A DNA stretch of 35,894 bases from Pseudomonas reactans (GCF_013385825.1 NZ_JACAPG010000022.1:1-35894); one strand, 5' to 3'. Shown: positions 15,904 through 23,800, numbered from the stretch's first letter. Notes: generated by a model from the letters alone, not told the origin. Program-made: numbers and translations.

Positions 15904-18309
15904 GTGAAAAAACTCGCCATCCACAACAATAAAATCTCCCGCTGGGCGCCGCTGGCCCTGGCGCTCGCAGTCAGTGCCGCGCTCCCAGCGGCCTATGCGG
16001 CCGACGCCATTCATATCCAGGCCCAGCCCCTGGGCGCGGCGCTGAGCCAGTTGGGCCAGCAGACCTCCCTGCAAGTGTTCTTCAGCCCCGAGCTGGTCGC
16101 GGGCAAGCAGGCGCCGGCAGTAGACGGCAACCTTTCCCCTGAACAAGCCCTGCGCCAATTGCTGCAAGGCAGCGGCCTGGACTACCAGATTGACGCCGGT
16201 TCCGTCACCTTGCGCCCGCTGAACAGCGGCACCGGTGAAGCCGGCTCGCCCCTGGAGCTGGGGGCCACCGACATCAAGGTGGTCGGCGACTGGCTCGGCG
16301 ATGCCAACGCTGAAGTGGTGCAGAACCATCCCGGCGCACGCACGGTGATCCGTCGCGAAGCCATGGTTGAGCAGGGCGCAATGAACGTCGGCGACGTACT
16401 GCGACGTGTGCCGGGTGTGCAGGTGCAGGAATCCAACGGCACCGGCGGTAGTGATATCTCCCTCAACGTCGGCGTACGTGGTCTGACGTCGCGCCTATCG
16501 CCACGCTCTACCGTGCTGATCGACGGTGTACCGGCTGCGTTCGCCCCCTATGGCCAGCCGCAACTGTCGATGGCGCCGATTTCCGCCGGTAACCTGGAGA
16601 GTATCGACGTGGTGCGCGGTGCCGGTTCCGTGCGTTATGGGCCACAAAACGTCGGCGGCGTGATCAACTTCGTGACCCGTGCCATCCCCGAGAAATTTTC
16701 CGGCGAAGTCGGCACCACCCTGCAAACCTCCGCCCACGGCGGCTGGAAGCACGTGGACAACGCCTTCATCGGCGGCACTGCCGACAACGGCATCGGCGCC
16801 GCTTTGCTGTACTCCGGGGTCAATGGCAATGGTTACCGCAACAGCAACAATTCCAACGACATCGACGACGTCATCTTCAAGACCCACTGGGCGCCGACCG
16901 ATCAAGACGACTTCTCACTGAACTTCCACTACTACGACGCCAGCGCCGACATGCCCGGCGGTCTGACCCAGAAGCAATTCGACGCCAACCCCTACCAATC
17001 GGTACGTGACTGGGACAACTTCAGCGGGCGCCGCAAGGACGTGTCCTTCAAGTACATCCGCCAGATCGACGACCGCACTCAGGCCGAAGTGCTGACTTAC
17101 TATTCTGACAGTTTTCGCGGCAGCAACATCGCCAACCGTGACCTCAAGACGATCGGCTCTTATCCGCGCACCTACTACACCTTTGGCATCGAGCCGCGGG
17201 TGTCCCATGTGTTCGACGTGGGTCCGAGCACCCAGGAAGTCAGCCTGGGCTATCGCTACCTCAAGGAAGGCATGCATGAGCAGGCCACCAGCCTGAACCT
17301 GGTCAACAATGTGCCGACGCCGGGTGGGCAGAGCGATGGTCACGTCTACCAGGACCGCACCGGGGGCACCGAGGCCAACGCATTCTATATCGATAACAAG
17401 GTCGATATCGGCAAGTGGACCATCACGCCGGGCATCCGCTTCGAGGACATCCGTACCGAATGGCACGATCGCCCGGTGGTTGCCTTGAACGGCACCCGTA
17501 CCCAGGAAAAGCGCCGCGAAGTCCACAACAACGAACCGTTGCCGGCCTTGAGCGTGATGTACCACGTCTCCGACGCCTGGAAACTGTTCGCCAACTACGA
17601 AACTTCGTTTGGTAGCCTGCAATACTTCCAGCTGGGTCAGGGCGGCATCGGCGACCAGACTGCCAATGGCCTGAACCCGGAAAAAGCCAAGACCTACGAA
17701 GTGGGTACGCGTTACAACGACAATGTGTGGGGCGGCGAACTGACGTTCTTCTACATCGACTTCTCGGATGAGCTGCAATACGTCAGCAACGATGTGGGCT
17801 GGACCAACCTCGGTGCGACCAAACACACCGGCATCGAAGCCTCGGCCCATTACGACCTGTCGAACCTGGACCCGCGTCTGGACGGCCTGACCGCCAACGC
17901 CGGTTTTACCTACACCAAGGCCACTTCGGAAGGCGACGTACCGTTCAAGGGCCGTGACCTGCCGCTGTACTCCCGTGAAGTCGCCACATTGGGCCTGCGT
18001 TACGACATCAACCGCTGGACCCACAACCTGGATGTGTTCGCCCAGTCGGGCCAGCGTGCGCCAGGCACGACCAGCACCTACGTCACTCAGGGTACGGCTG
18101 ACGGTCAGTACGGTGATATCCCGGGTTATGTCTCGGTCAACGTGCGCAGCGGTTACGACTTTGGCGAGCAGTTGTCCAACCTGAAACTGGGCGTGGGCGT
18201 GAAAAACGTGTTCGACCAGCAGCACTACACCCGTTCCAGCGACAACAATGCCGGGTTGTACCTGGGCGAGCCGCGTACCTTCTTTGTACAGGCCAGCGTC
18301 GGGTTCTAA
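15904..18309 (+). CDS. fecA: TonB-dependent ferric dicitrate-type receptor FecA
   Basis: An 801-residue outer-membrane receptor. The signal peptide ends near AYA-A (about 32). An STN signalling domain (about 36-105) is followed by a TonB box around ATDIKVV (121-127), a plug (about 135-265) and a 22-strand barrel ending with the terminal aromatic VGF. The plug start VVGDWLGDAN and the block LIDGVPAAFAPYGQPQLS are very close to E. coli FecA, so ferric citrate is the favoured ligand, although other ferric chelates are possible. It starts with GTG at 15904, which encodes the KK-positive signal-peptide head. With fecI and fecR it forms a complete surface-signalling system. Confidence 0.92.
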   Translation: MKKLAIHNNKISRWAPLALALAVSAALPAAYAADAIHIQAQPLGAALSQLGQQTSLQVFFSPELVAGKQAPAVDGNLSPEQALRQLLQGSGLDYQIDAGSVTLRPLNSGTGEAGSPLELGATDIKVVGDWLGDANAEVVQNHPGARTVIRREAMVEQGAMNVGDVLRRVPGVQVQESNGTGGSDISLNVGVRGLTSRLSPRSTVLIDGVPAAFAPYGQPQLSMAPISAGNLESIDVVRGAGSVRYGPQNVGGVINFVTRAIPEKFSGEVGTTLQTSAHGGWKHVDNAFIGGTADNGIGAALLYSGVNGNGYRNSNNSNDIDDVIFKTHWAPTDQDDFSLNFHYYDASADMPGGLTQKQFDANPYQSVRDWDNFSGRRKDVSFKYIRQIDDRTQAEVLTYYSDSFRGSNIANRDLKTIGSYPRTYYTFGIEPRVSHVFDVGPSTQEVSLGYRYLKEGMHEQATSLNLVNNVPTPGGQSDGHVYQDRTGGTEANAFYIDNKVDIGKWTITPGIRFEDIRTEWHDRPVVALNGTRTQEKRREVHNNEPLPALSVMYHVSDAWKLFANYETSFGSLQYFQLGQGGIGDQTANGLNPEKAKTYEVGTRYNDNVWGGELTFFYIDFSDELQYVSNDVGWTNLGATKHTGIEASAHYDLSNLDPRLDGLTANAGFTYTKATSEGDVPFKGRDLPLYSREVATLGLRYDINRWTHNLDVFAQSGQRAPGTTSTYVTQGTADGQYGDIPGYVSVNVRSGYDFGEQLSNLKLGVGVKNVFDQQHYTRSSDNNAGLYLGEPRTFFVQASVGF

Positions 18310-18319
18310 TCTAAGCAGT

Positions 18320-18347
18320 GCCGCTCTTCCTGCTTGGGTTGAGCGGC
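18320..18347 (+). terminator. Hairpin after fecA
   Basis: GCCGCTC (18320-18326) pairs with GAGCGGC (18341-18347), 10 bases after the fecA stop. The stem is GC-rich but no T-run follows, so factor-independent termination is uncertain. Confidence 0.45.
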
Positions 18348-18429
18348 GATGCCTACCGATAGAATGGTTTGTCTCTCAAACCTTCTGATGCTCTTCCTAC
18401 TTTGATTCTGGAAACCTTCAGCCGTCTCA

Positions 18430-18458
18430 GGAACCGGCTCCCACAGTTCTGCCACTCA
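18430..18458 (+). promoter_or_regulatory. Perfect hrp box (HrpL-dependent promoter)
   Basis: GGAACC (18430-18435), 16 bases, then CCACTCA (18452-18458). This matches the published hrp box consensus GGAACC-N15/16-CCACNNA at every fixed position. It lies about 100 bases before the ATG at 18561 and on the correct strand. HrpL-type ECF sigma factors drive type III secretion genes in plant-associated pseudomonads. Confidence 0.85.
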
Positions 18459-18560
18459 GGATAGGTCTGCTCCTGCCGGTTTTCTTGATGACTCGTAGAG
18501 TCCCAAGGACGCTGGAACAGTGATGACAGGCACCTGACTACACCGAACTGGAGAACTAGA

Positions 18561-19370
18561 ATGTCGGTATCCGCATACAATCAGAGTGTCGCTCCTAATT
18601 TTGATAACGCATCCCCCGGAGCGGAAAAACCCAGTAACGAACGGTCTGCCACCGCAACACGTGCTCAGGTCTCGGCAGGCATCGATTTCACCTCGCATTC
18701 CAGTCATTGCGGCCCGGTCTTCGGCGGCCCACCGCCGCGCCCACTCCCAGAAAGTGTGCGCCCGAACCCCGGCCCACCTCCGCGTCCGACCCCGGTATTG
18801 CCGGACCCTCATTATTCAAAGCAGAGCAACGAACAATTGGCCCAGGCGCTTTTGAACAATTACGGCGCGTTCAGGGGCCGCTGGCCTTCGCGCTCCGTCA
18901 CGCAACAGAGTTTGGAAAAGATGGCCAATCGACCGTTGACCGGTAACCCTTCAACGGACGCGAATATTCGGCTGGCGAACGAACTGCTGCGTCGTCCTGG
19001 GCTGCTGCAATCGCTTGATCGAAACGGCAGCACCGGTGGACTGGACGGGCGTTTGTCCAAGGACGATATCAGGAGCTTTGTTCAGTCAGATAATCCGTTG
19101 AAATCGAAAGACGATAAGCAACTAATCCAGGAAATGTTGAATAATTTCAATGCGTTGAAGGGCGGATATTTCAGCAGTACGATCAAGCTCAAGGACCTTC
19201 ATGCCCGCGCGATGCAACCGTTGACCGGTAACCCATACAACGACCATCTCATCCAGTTGGCGCGGGAGGTCATGGCGCGTTCGAACCTGATGTCGGCTAT
19301 GGACAACGTTCACAGTTGGCAGCGCGATGGAAAAATTTCTCGACAGGAATTGTACGCACTGCTTCGTTAG
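18561..19370 (+). CDS. Predicted type III secretion substrate with two tandem helical repeats (HrpF/NolX/HrpK-like)
   Basis: A 269-residue protein behind a perfect hrp box. The N-terminus is Ser/Asn-rich and lacks a signal peptide. A proline-rich linker (52-84) precedes two about 85-residue repeats at 89-174 and 184-269. Each repeat runs (E/K)QL-Q-LLNN-, then PLTGNP--D--I-LA-E---R--L---(L/M)D, then DG-(I/L)S---(I/L). This resembles the EF-hand-like helical repeats I associate with HrpF/NolX/HrpK translocon-type proteins, and the gene at 20025 has the same plan. A GGAG site lies about 8 bases before the ATG. Effector, harpin helper or translocon component cannot be distinguished. The DNA is AT-richer than the fec genes. 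Confidence 0.6.
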   Translation: MSVSAYNQSVAPNFDNASPGAEKPSNERSATATRAQVSAGIDFTSHSSHCGPVFGGPPPRPLPESVRPNPGPPPRPTPVLPDPHYSKQSNEQLAQALLNNYGAFRGRWPSRSVTQQSLEKMANRPLTGNPSTDANIRLANELLRRPGLLQSLDRNGSTGGLDGRLSKDDIRSFVQSDNPLKSKDDKQLIQEMLNNFNALKGGYFSSTIKLKDLHARAMQPLTGNPYNDHLIQLAREVMARSNLMSAMDNVHSWQRDGKISRQELYALLR

Positions 19371-19378
19371 ACATGAGG

Positions 19379-19411
19379 CCAACCTCTGCCGTACCACGCA
19401 GCAGAGGTTGG
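19379..19411 (+). terminator. Strong hairpin just after the first hrp-box gene
   Basis: CCAACCTCTGC (19379-19389) and GCAGAGGTTGG (19401-19411) form a perfect 11-bp stem with an 11-base loop, 9 bases after the stop codon. No T-run follows, so it may stabilise the mRNA end or aid termination. Confidence 0.5.
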
Positions 19412-19538
19412 CGAGTGCTCGGCGCAGCCAATACAACCCCGTCATGCGGGAACGGTTTGCGAGTGTGTACTCCAACGAAAATATCCATCGGTCATTGCCT
19501 ACCGATGGGGCCCTCATCCACCGGATCAGGTCTGGACT

Positions 19539-19787
19539 ATGAATTCGACATCACTTGAATCCCGTCATTCTCAGTACAAAATCTCGACCTTGGCCGCACC
19601 TGCGCAGGAGGCGGAAAGCCCCAGAGAACCTCTGGGGCTCTATTTCACATCCTCGCCCAGGTTCAGCTTCAAAGCGCCTACCGCGGAAGATTTTGACAAA
19701 GGTTCTCGAGTCATCATCGAAGACTCGACCCACGGTCCTGGTATTTCACGGTTCTCCAGTTTTTGGAACAAGTTGTCCCGTCGTTAG
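19539..19787 (+). CDS. Small hypothetical protein, doubtful
   Basis: An 82-codon frame starting ATG 19539 with a weak AGG about 9 bases upstream. The N-terminus is Ser/Thr-rich (MNSTSLESRHSQYKISTL), a composition common in type III substrates, and it sits between two hrp-box genes. Against it, no hrp box precedes it and I recognise no family. A terminator-like stem (19617-19626 with 19630-19639) also lies within it. It could be a real small gene or a remnant of one. Confidence 0.25.
   Translation: MNSTSLESRHSQYKISTLAAPAQEAESPREPLGLYFTSSPRFSFKAPTAEDFDKGSRVIIEDSTHGPGISRFSSFWNKLSRR
19617..19639 (+). terminator. Terminator-like stem inside the doubtful small ORF
   Basis: AGCCCCAGAG (19617-19626) and CTCTGGGGCT (19630-19639) form a perfect 10-bp stem with a 3-base loop, followed by CTATTTC. 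The shape is that of a factor-independent terminator with a short T-run. It may end transcripts from the upstream hrp box. Confidence 0.5.
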
Positions 19788-19903
19788 ATCCTGCCGTTTT
19801 CCCACCGATACCATTTCTGGGGCATGGAAGCTCTACCCAATGAACGGGTTACAAACACTCAAGATTCATTCAGGTCTGTGCGGCGTTTTTGACGGCAGTC
19901 CTC

Positions 19904-19931
19904 GGAACCATCGTTTTCTGCGAGCCACTCA
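19904..19931 (+). promoter_or_regulatory. Second perfect hrp box (HrpL-dependent promoter)
   Basis: GGAACC (19904-19909), 15 bases, then CCACTCA (19925-19931), about 93 bases before the ATG at 20025. It fits the hrp box consensus fully. It repeats the spacing to the start codon and the exact CCACTCA element of the upstream gene's box. Confidence 0.85.
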
Positions 19932-20024
19932 ATCAGAGCTTTTGCCACGCTGATTTCGAAGCGTTTTCGAGGATCAGGCGCGCAAGGCCCAGGTTACGGA
20001 ATCTAGATAGGGTGGAGGTTAATC

Positions 20025-20960
20025 ATGACCGGTAGTGTCAACAATCGGGGCTACATACAACCGGTAACATCAAGTACGCTGAATTGTCCTTCGGCAGGCG
20101 TAGATGGGCCGACGGGCAATGGTCAGGCCCGCGATGCGGTCGGCGCGCACGCGTTGGGAACACCGCTGCCAGCAGCACAGTTATCCAGCTCCAGTTTTGT
20201 GAATGGTGCCTCAAGGCACTTTGACGGTCAGAATTTGCACGCAGGCATGACGAAGGCCGACAACCCCTTTGTCAGTTCAGACGACCACCTGCTGGCGACG
20301 GGCCTGAAGAACAACCTGTCACTACTGGACGCGTTCAAGAAAGATGGCCAACTGACCCAGGCTTCCTTGCAGGAGATAGCTAAAGAGCAACCCAGCAGCA
20401 GCAAGGTGTCGGAGCGCACCATCATGTTGGCGCGAGAGATACTCAACCGCCCTCGGTTGAACGAATCCATCATGGCGAAGGGCGGTGAGATCACTCATGA
20501 CAGCCTCGGCAAGGCTGCCGATTTGCAGGTTGGCAATACCAACCCTAATACCCAGAGCGCGGACCCGTTCCATGCGAAGACCGATGCGCAGGTCGTCCAG
20601 ATTTTCAAGAGCATGTTTAACGACTTACGCGACAAGTCGGAGGACCGGACGTTCTTCTTCGAAAAACATCGATATGTGAAAAAAGACACGATCGTCGAAA
20701 TGAGCAAAGACCCAAACCAGACCGGTAATGACGGCGAGCCTTTGCGGGATGCGCGCACGGGGTTTCCGCTGAAGAAGTACAGCGAGCAACAGGTATTCCT
20801 CGCCAAGAATCTCATGGAGAGACCAGGGTTGATGGCTTCTCTGGACAGTCCCAAGGCCAACGGACACAAATTTTTTGGTGGTCATAACGACGACGGCTGG
20901 TTGAAAAACCACAGCCTTGACCGCTGGCTGAAGAACGAAAAGGAAGAAAAGGGGCAATAG
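20025..20960 (+). CDS. Second predicted type III secretion substrate with tandem repeats
   Basis: A 311-residue protein behind its own hrp box, with GGAGG about 7 bases before the ATG. The Ser/Asn/Gly-rich N-terminal 80 residues lack a signal peptide. Two divergent repeats follow. The first (85-166) runs HLLATGLKNNLSLLDAFKK ... LAREILNRPRL ... GGEITHDSL. The second (184-305) runs TDAQVVQIFKSMFNDL ... LAKNLMERPGLMASLD, with an insertion. NPF or DPF precedes each repeat. It is paralogous to the 18561 gene in repeat plan, though not closely similar. The likely role is a HrpL-regulated secreted effector or helper; I recognise no catalytic motif. Confidence 0.58.
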   Translation: MTGSVNNRGYIQPVTSSTLNCPSAGVDGPTGNGQARDAVGAHALGTPLPAAQLSSSSFVNGASRHFDGQNLHAGMTKADNPFVSSDDHLLATGLKNNLSLLDAFKKDGQLTQASLQEIAKEQPSSSKVSERTIMLAREILNRPRLNESIMAKGGEITHDSLGKAADLQVGNTNPNTQSADPFHAKTDAQVVQIFKSMFNDLRDKSEDRTFFFEKHRYVKKDTIVEMSKDPNQTGNDGEPLRDARTGFPLKKYSEQQVFLAKNLMERPGLMASLDSPKANGHKFFGGHNDDGWLKNHSLDRWLKNEKEEKGQ

Positions 20961-21018
20961 GCCCTGCAGACGTGCATGAGCTGTTTGAATGACTCAAACT
21001 GCCCATGCCGCTTCGTGT

Positions 21019-22170
21019 TCATACCCGTAGTATTTTCCCACTGACCGCCACCGCCGCCAGCAACACACCGACCAACAGGAACGCGGTGGCCAGGCTGCTG
21101 CCATGGGCGATGAACCCGATCACGGCCGGCCCAGCCAATATCCCGGCATAGCCCAGGGTGGTAATGGCCGGCACCGCAATGTGTTCTGGCATGACGGTCT
21201 GCTTGCCGACAGCGGTATAGAGCACCGGCACGATGTTGGAGCAACCTGCGCCTATGAGTGCATACCCCAGCAAGGCCATTTCCCAGGCCGGGGACAATGT
21301 GGCGAGGAATGTACCGGCGGCCGCCAGCGCGCCGCCAGCCACGATCACCCGGGTAGCGCCCAGCCGACGCACGATGGCATCACCGGTCAAGCGTCCGGCC
21401 GTCATGGTCAAGGCAAAGGCTGCGTAACCGAGTCCTGCATAAGCTTCATCCAGGCCGCGTTCGGCACTGAGAAACACCGCGCTCCAGTCCAGCACCGCGC
21501 CTTCGGCCAGGAACACGATAAAGCACAGGCAACCGATGAACAGCACCACGCCGTGGGGCACGGCGAACGCTGGGCCCGAACTTTCACTGCCGTAGGGCAG
21601 CAGGTGCGGTGCGGCCTTGAGCAGTGCAGCCAGCGTGATGACGATCACCACCAGGGTCGCCTGCAGTGGCGACAGCCCTAGCCCCAGTAGCGCCGAAACG
21701 CCCGCTGCACCGACAATCCCGCCCAGGCTGAACAGTCCATGAAAGCCCGACATCATGGTCTTGCCACTGGCGCGCTCGACGATCACCGCCTGCAAGTTGA
21801 CCGTGGAGTCCACGGTGCCGAGGCCGGCGCCAAACAGAAACAAGCCCGCCATCAATAACGGAATCGAACTGACCGTCGCCAGCATCGGCAATGCCAGGCA
21901 GATCATGATCGTCCCTGCGCTGAGCACGCGTCGGCAGCCAAAACGCGATGCCAGCGCACCGGCGGCAGGCATGGCAATGATCGAGCCGACCCCCAGGCAC
22001 AACAGCAGCAGGCCCAGGGTGCCTTCGCTCAAATCGGCACGGGCCTTGGCATAGGGCACCAGCGGCGCCCAGGCTGCGATGCCGAAGCCGGCAATGAAGA
22101 AAGCGATACGGGTCGACATTTGCTCCAGCCGCCCGGGAACCACGGGCGCTGAGGTGGGGATGGCAGTCAT
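21019..22170 (-). CDS. MFS transporter, YbjJ-like
   Basis: A 383-residue major facilitator protein with about 12 hydrophobic helices, starting FIAGFGIAAWAPLVPYAKARADLSEGTLGLLLL. It carries ASRFGCRRVL between helices 2 and 3 and TVDSTVNLQAVIVER with MMSGFHGLFSLGG, features I associate with the YbjJ group. The substrate is unknown. I chose ATG 22170 because AAGGA lies about 7 bases upstream; in-frame codons further upstream would add 51 unconserved residues. It is convergent with the type III-like gene, 58 bases apart. Confidence 0.82.
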   Translation of the reverse strand: MTAIPTSAPVVPGRLEQMSTRIAFFIAGFGIAAWAPLVPYAKARADLSEGTLGLLLLCLGVGSIIAMPAAGALASRFGCRRVLSAGTIMICLALPMLATVSSIPLLMAGLFLFGAGLGTVDSTVNLQAVIVERASGKTMMSGFHGLFSLGGIVGAAGVSALLGLGLSPLQATLVVIVITLAALLKAAPHLLPYGSESSGPAFAVPHGVVLFIGCLCFIVFLAEGAVLDWSAVFLSAERGLDEAYAGLGYAAFALTMTAGRLTGDAIVRRLGATRVIVAGGALAAAGTFLATLSPAWEMALLGYALIGAGCSNIVPVLYTAVGKQTVMPEHIAVPAITTLGYAGILAGPAVIGFIAHGSSLATAFLLVGVLLAAVAVSGKILRV

Positions 22171-22343
22171 GAAAAATCCTTGGTTTTGCGTTCTACGAAC
22201 GATGTCCGGCGTGACATCCTTGCACATCAGGCCATGAGGCGCGAGCCGGGTTCCCTTGGGATGGCGATGGTCATGAATTTTATTTTTACACATCTGGAAC
22301 GTCAGGACGGTTCGTCGCCACACAAGCAGTATCGAGTATGTAG

Positions 22344-22429
22344 GAGGCGGTCTGGAAGGTGCGTAATCCCTGTGGGGGCTTTTGAACCCCAGGGTTCTCG
22401 CGGTGGATTACCACCTTCCAGGCCGCCTC
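22344..22429. repeat. Long imperfect hairpin (86 bases) upstream of the DapF-like gene
   Basis: The left arm from 22344 (GAGGCGG, CTGGAAGGTG, GTAATCC) pairs with the right arm 22405-22429 (GGATTACCACCTTCCAGG, CCGCCTC) over about 25 bp with two or three irregularities. An inner stem CCTGTGGGG/CCCCAGGG continues it. It could be a MITE-like palindromic repeat or a structured RNA. The rest of the 350-base gap (22171-22520) shows only the MFS ribosome site and the leader ORF. Confidence 0.6.
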
Positions 22430-22494
22430 TCGCTGAAGGTCATTTCTGTAATACGCTGTTGTCTCAATGTGCAGGCAATTGTAAGGACCCTCCG

Positions 22495-22524
22495 ATGAAG
22501 AACTTCAGGCGTGCAGCGGCATGA
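22495..22524 (+). CDS. Nine-codon leader ORF coupled to the DapF-like gene
   Basis: ATG 22495 encodes MKNFRRAAA and has a good AAGGA site about 8 bases upstream. Its TGA overlaps the ATG of the DapF-like gene (ATGA at 22521-22524). The downstream gene has only a poor ribosome site of its own, so translation of the leader could deliver ribosomes by re-initiation. It is too short to judge by homology. Confidence 0.4.
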   Translation: MKNFRRAAA

Positions 22525-23495
22525 CTCTTTTCTACGATGCACGCGGCAATATCTATGGCGTGGTCAGCCCGGCCGCGTTGAGGGACGCGGGCATTGCCGT
22601 ACCCGAGTGCGCTGCGCTGGCTGCGCGTACCCGCAGCAACTGGACATCGTCGGCAATCGCCGCCGAATGCAGCTGGGGCTCCCTACCTCGTCCTGCCGGT
22701 GCCAAGGCCCATCGCTGTGATGGCTTGCTGGTCGGGCCGTTCCAGGCCGAGCCGCCATTTGACCTGCTGATCGTCAACACCGACGGTTCCTTGGCCGAAC
22801 GCAGTGGCAACGGCTTGACGATTTTCGCCCAGGCACTCACCGACCAGGCCCTGATGAGCGGAGCCTGTGAGTTGCGGGTGCATCACGACAAACCGGACGC
22901 GCTATCACCGGTGACGACACGGGTTGAAGCGGCAGTCCGTGAACAGGTCGCGGGGTTCTGGCTTGAACTGGGGGTGCCCGGTTTCGGGCCCGAAGCGGTG
23001 GGGGCGCAGACGGGTGTGGATGAAACTGAACCGAGTCATGTGAGCGAATTGGCGACGATCAACCCTCAGTGGGCAACCAGCCAATTTGTGCGGGTGGGTA
23101 ATCCCCATTGCGTGACGCTGGTCGAGCAGGTGTCGGCATTGCCGGACAACCTGAAGATGCAGCAGCCCGCGCTTTACGAACCGTTGAAGGCGATTGCATT
23201 TGCGCCCCCTGCGGGTGGTGGCCGGCCTTGTGCGGCAGGGATCAACCTGCAATGGGCGGCGCGCCAGCCTGGCAATCGGGTGTTCGCGCGGGTGTTCGAA
23301 CGAGGAGAGGGGCCCACTGCGTCTTCCGGAACCAGCGCCAGTGCGGTGGCTTGTGCGGCGTGGCGGGCGGGTTGGGTCGAGAGTGGAGAGGTTGCAGTGG
23401 TGATGCCAGGTGGCATTGCGCCGGTTCGCTTGCAGACTGACGGCGAGACGGTCCTGAGCGTCAGTCTGTTCGGTGCTGCGCGACTGCAAGCATGA
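22521..23495 (+). CDS. DapF-fold epimerase-like protein lacking both catalytic cysteines
   Basis: A 324-residue protein with the diaminopimelate epimerase plan: N-terminal FYDARGNIYGVV, NTDGSLAERSGNG (86-98), VGNPHCV (192-198) and GEGPTASSGTSASA (262-275). In DapF the two motifs are NxDGS---CGNG and G-G-T--CG-GA, whose cysteines swap the alpha-proton. Here they are Ser95 and Ser269. Ordinary cysteine-based racemisation is therefore unlikely. It may catalyse another isomerisation or elimination, or have lost activity. A strong terminator follows the gene. It is distinct from the housekeeping dapF expected near lysA. Confidence 0.7.
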   Translation: MTLFYDARGNIYGVVSPAALRDAGIAVPECAALAARTRSNWTSSAIAAECSWGSLPRPAGAKAHRCDGLLVGPFQAEPPFDLLIVNTDGSLAERSGNGLTIFAQALTDQALMSGACELRVHHDKPDALSPVTTRVEAAVREQVAGFWLELGVPGFGPEAVGAQTGVDETEPSHVSELATINPQWATSQFVRVGNPHCVTLVEQVSALPDNLKMQQPALYEPLKAIAFAPPAGGGRPCAAGINLQWAARQPGNRVFARVFERGEGPTASSGTSASAVACAAWRAGWVESGEVAVVMPGGIAPVRLQTDGETVLSVSLFGAARLQA

Positions 23496-23503
23496 AGTTG
23501 TTT

Positions 23504-23541
23504 AACGGCTGACACTGTGAATCGGTGTCAGCCGTTTCTAT
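23504..23541 (+). terminator. Factor-independent terminator after the DapF-like gene
   Basis: AACGGCTGACAC (23504-23515) and GTGTCAGCCGTT (23525-23536) form a perfect 12-bp stem with a 9-base loop, followed by TCTAT, 8 bases after the stop codon. Confidence 0.8.
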
Positions 23542-23800
23542 GTTAGTTAGTCATATTTATGTAAGCCGGTGTAGGGTATTTCTTGTTATTAAGAAATGGC
23601 ACATTGGTTTGTTTTATTTTTTTGTAATAGATACTTCCAGCTGGGTTGTACGAAACTTCTTTTTTATTTTCAAATGGCCGATTTCTGCCCGAAATGACTA
23701 AGCTTTGAGACGTTCCAGCGCTTTTTCTCGGTAACTAATTCGATGTTTAACGAGAGGGAGTGTCTCAGGGTGTTCATTCATTAGCGGCGGGTAACAACGG
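23537..23800. other. AT-rich region upstream of vgrG
   Basis: There is no gene in this stretch. It is much AT-richer than the flanks and holds an inverted repeat ATTTCTT (23578-23584) / AAGAAAT (23591-23597). A TGGCAC (23597-23602) resembles half of a sigma-54 site. It probably contains the promoter of the type VI cassette, but no confident -35/-10 pair is seen. Confidence 0.4.

Larger units (their letters stand above)
19371..20024. other. 654-base interval between the two hrp-box genes: hairpins, a doubtful small ORF and a second hrp box
   Basis: No confident gene is seen. The interval holds an 11-bp hairpin (19379-19411), an 8-bp hairpin CCATCGGT/ACCGATGG (19485-19492 and 19501-19508), and a terminator-like stem (19617-19639) lying inside a weak 82-codon frame. 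The hrp box of the next gene is at 19904-19931. The density of decayed-looking short frames suggests a region remodelled by past insertions or deletions. Confidence 0.5.

Noticed and set aside
16915..18225. Long minus-strand frame opposite fecA
   Set aside because: It is a shadow of the fecA coding frame and has no recognisable domain.
19316..19558. Eighty-codon frame overlapping the end of the first hrp-box gene
   Set aside because: It begins inside the conserved second repeat of that gene, runs across the 11-bp hairpin and lacks a ribosome site.
23597..23611. Sigma-54 promoter for the vgrG cassette
   Set aside because: TGGCAC is followed at the right distance by TTTG rather than TTGC, so the invariant -12 GC is missing.
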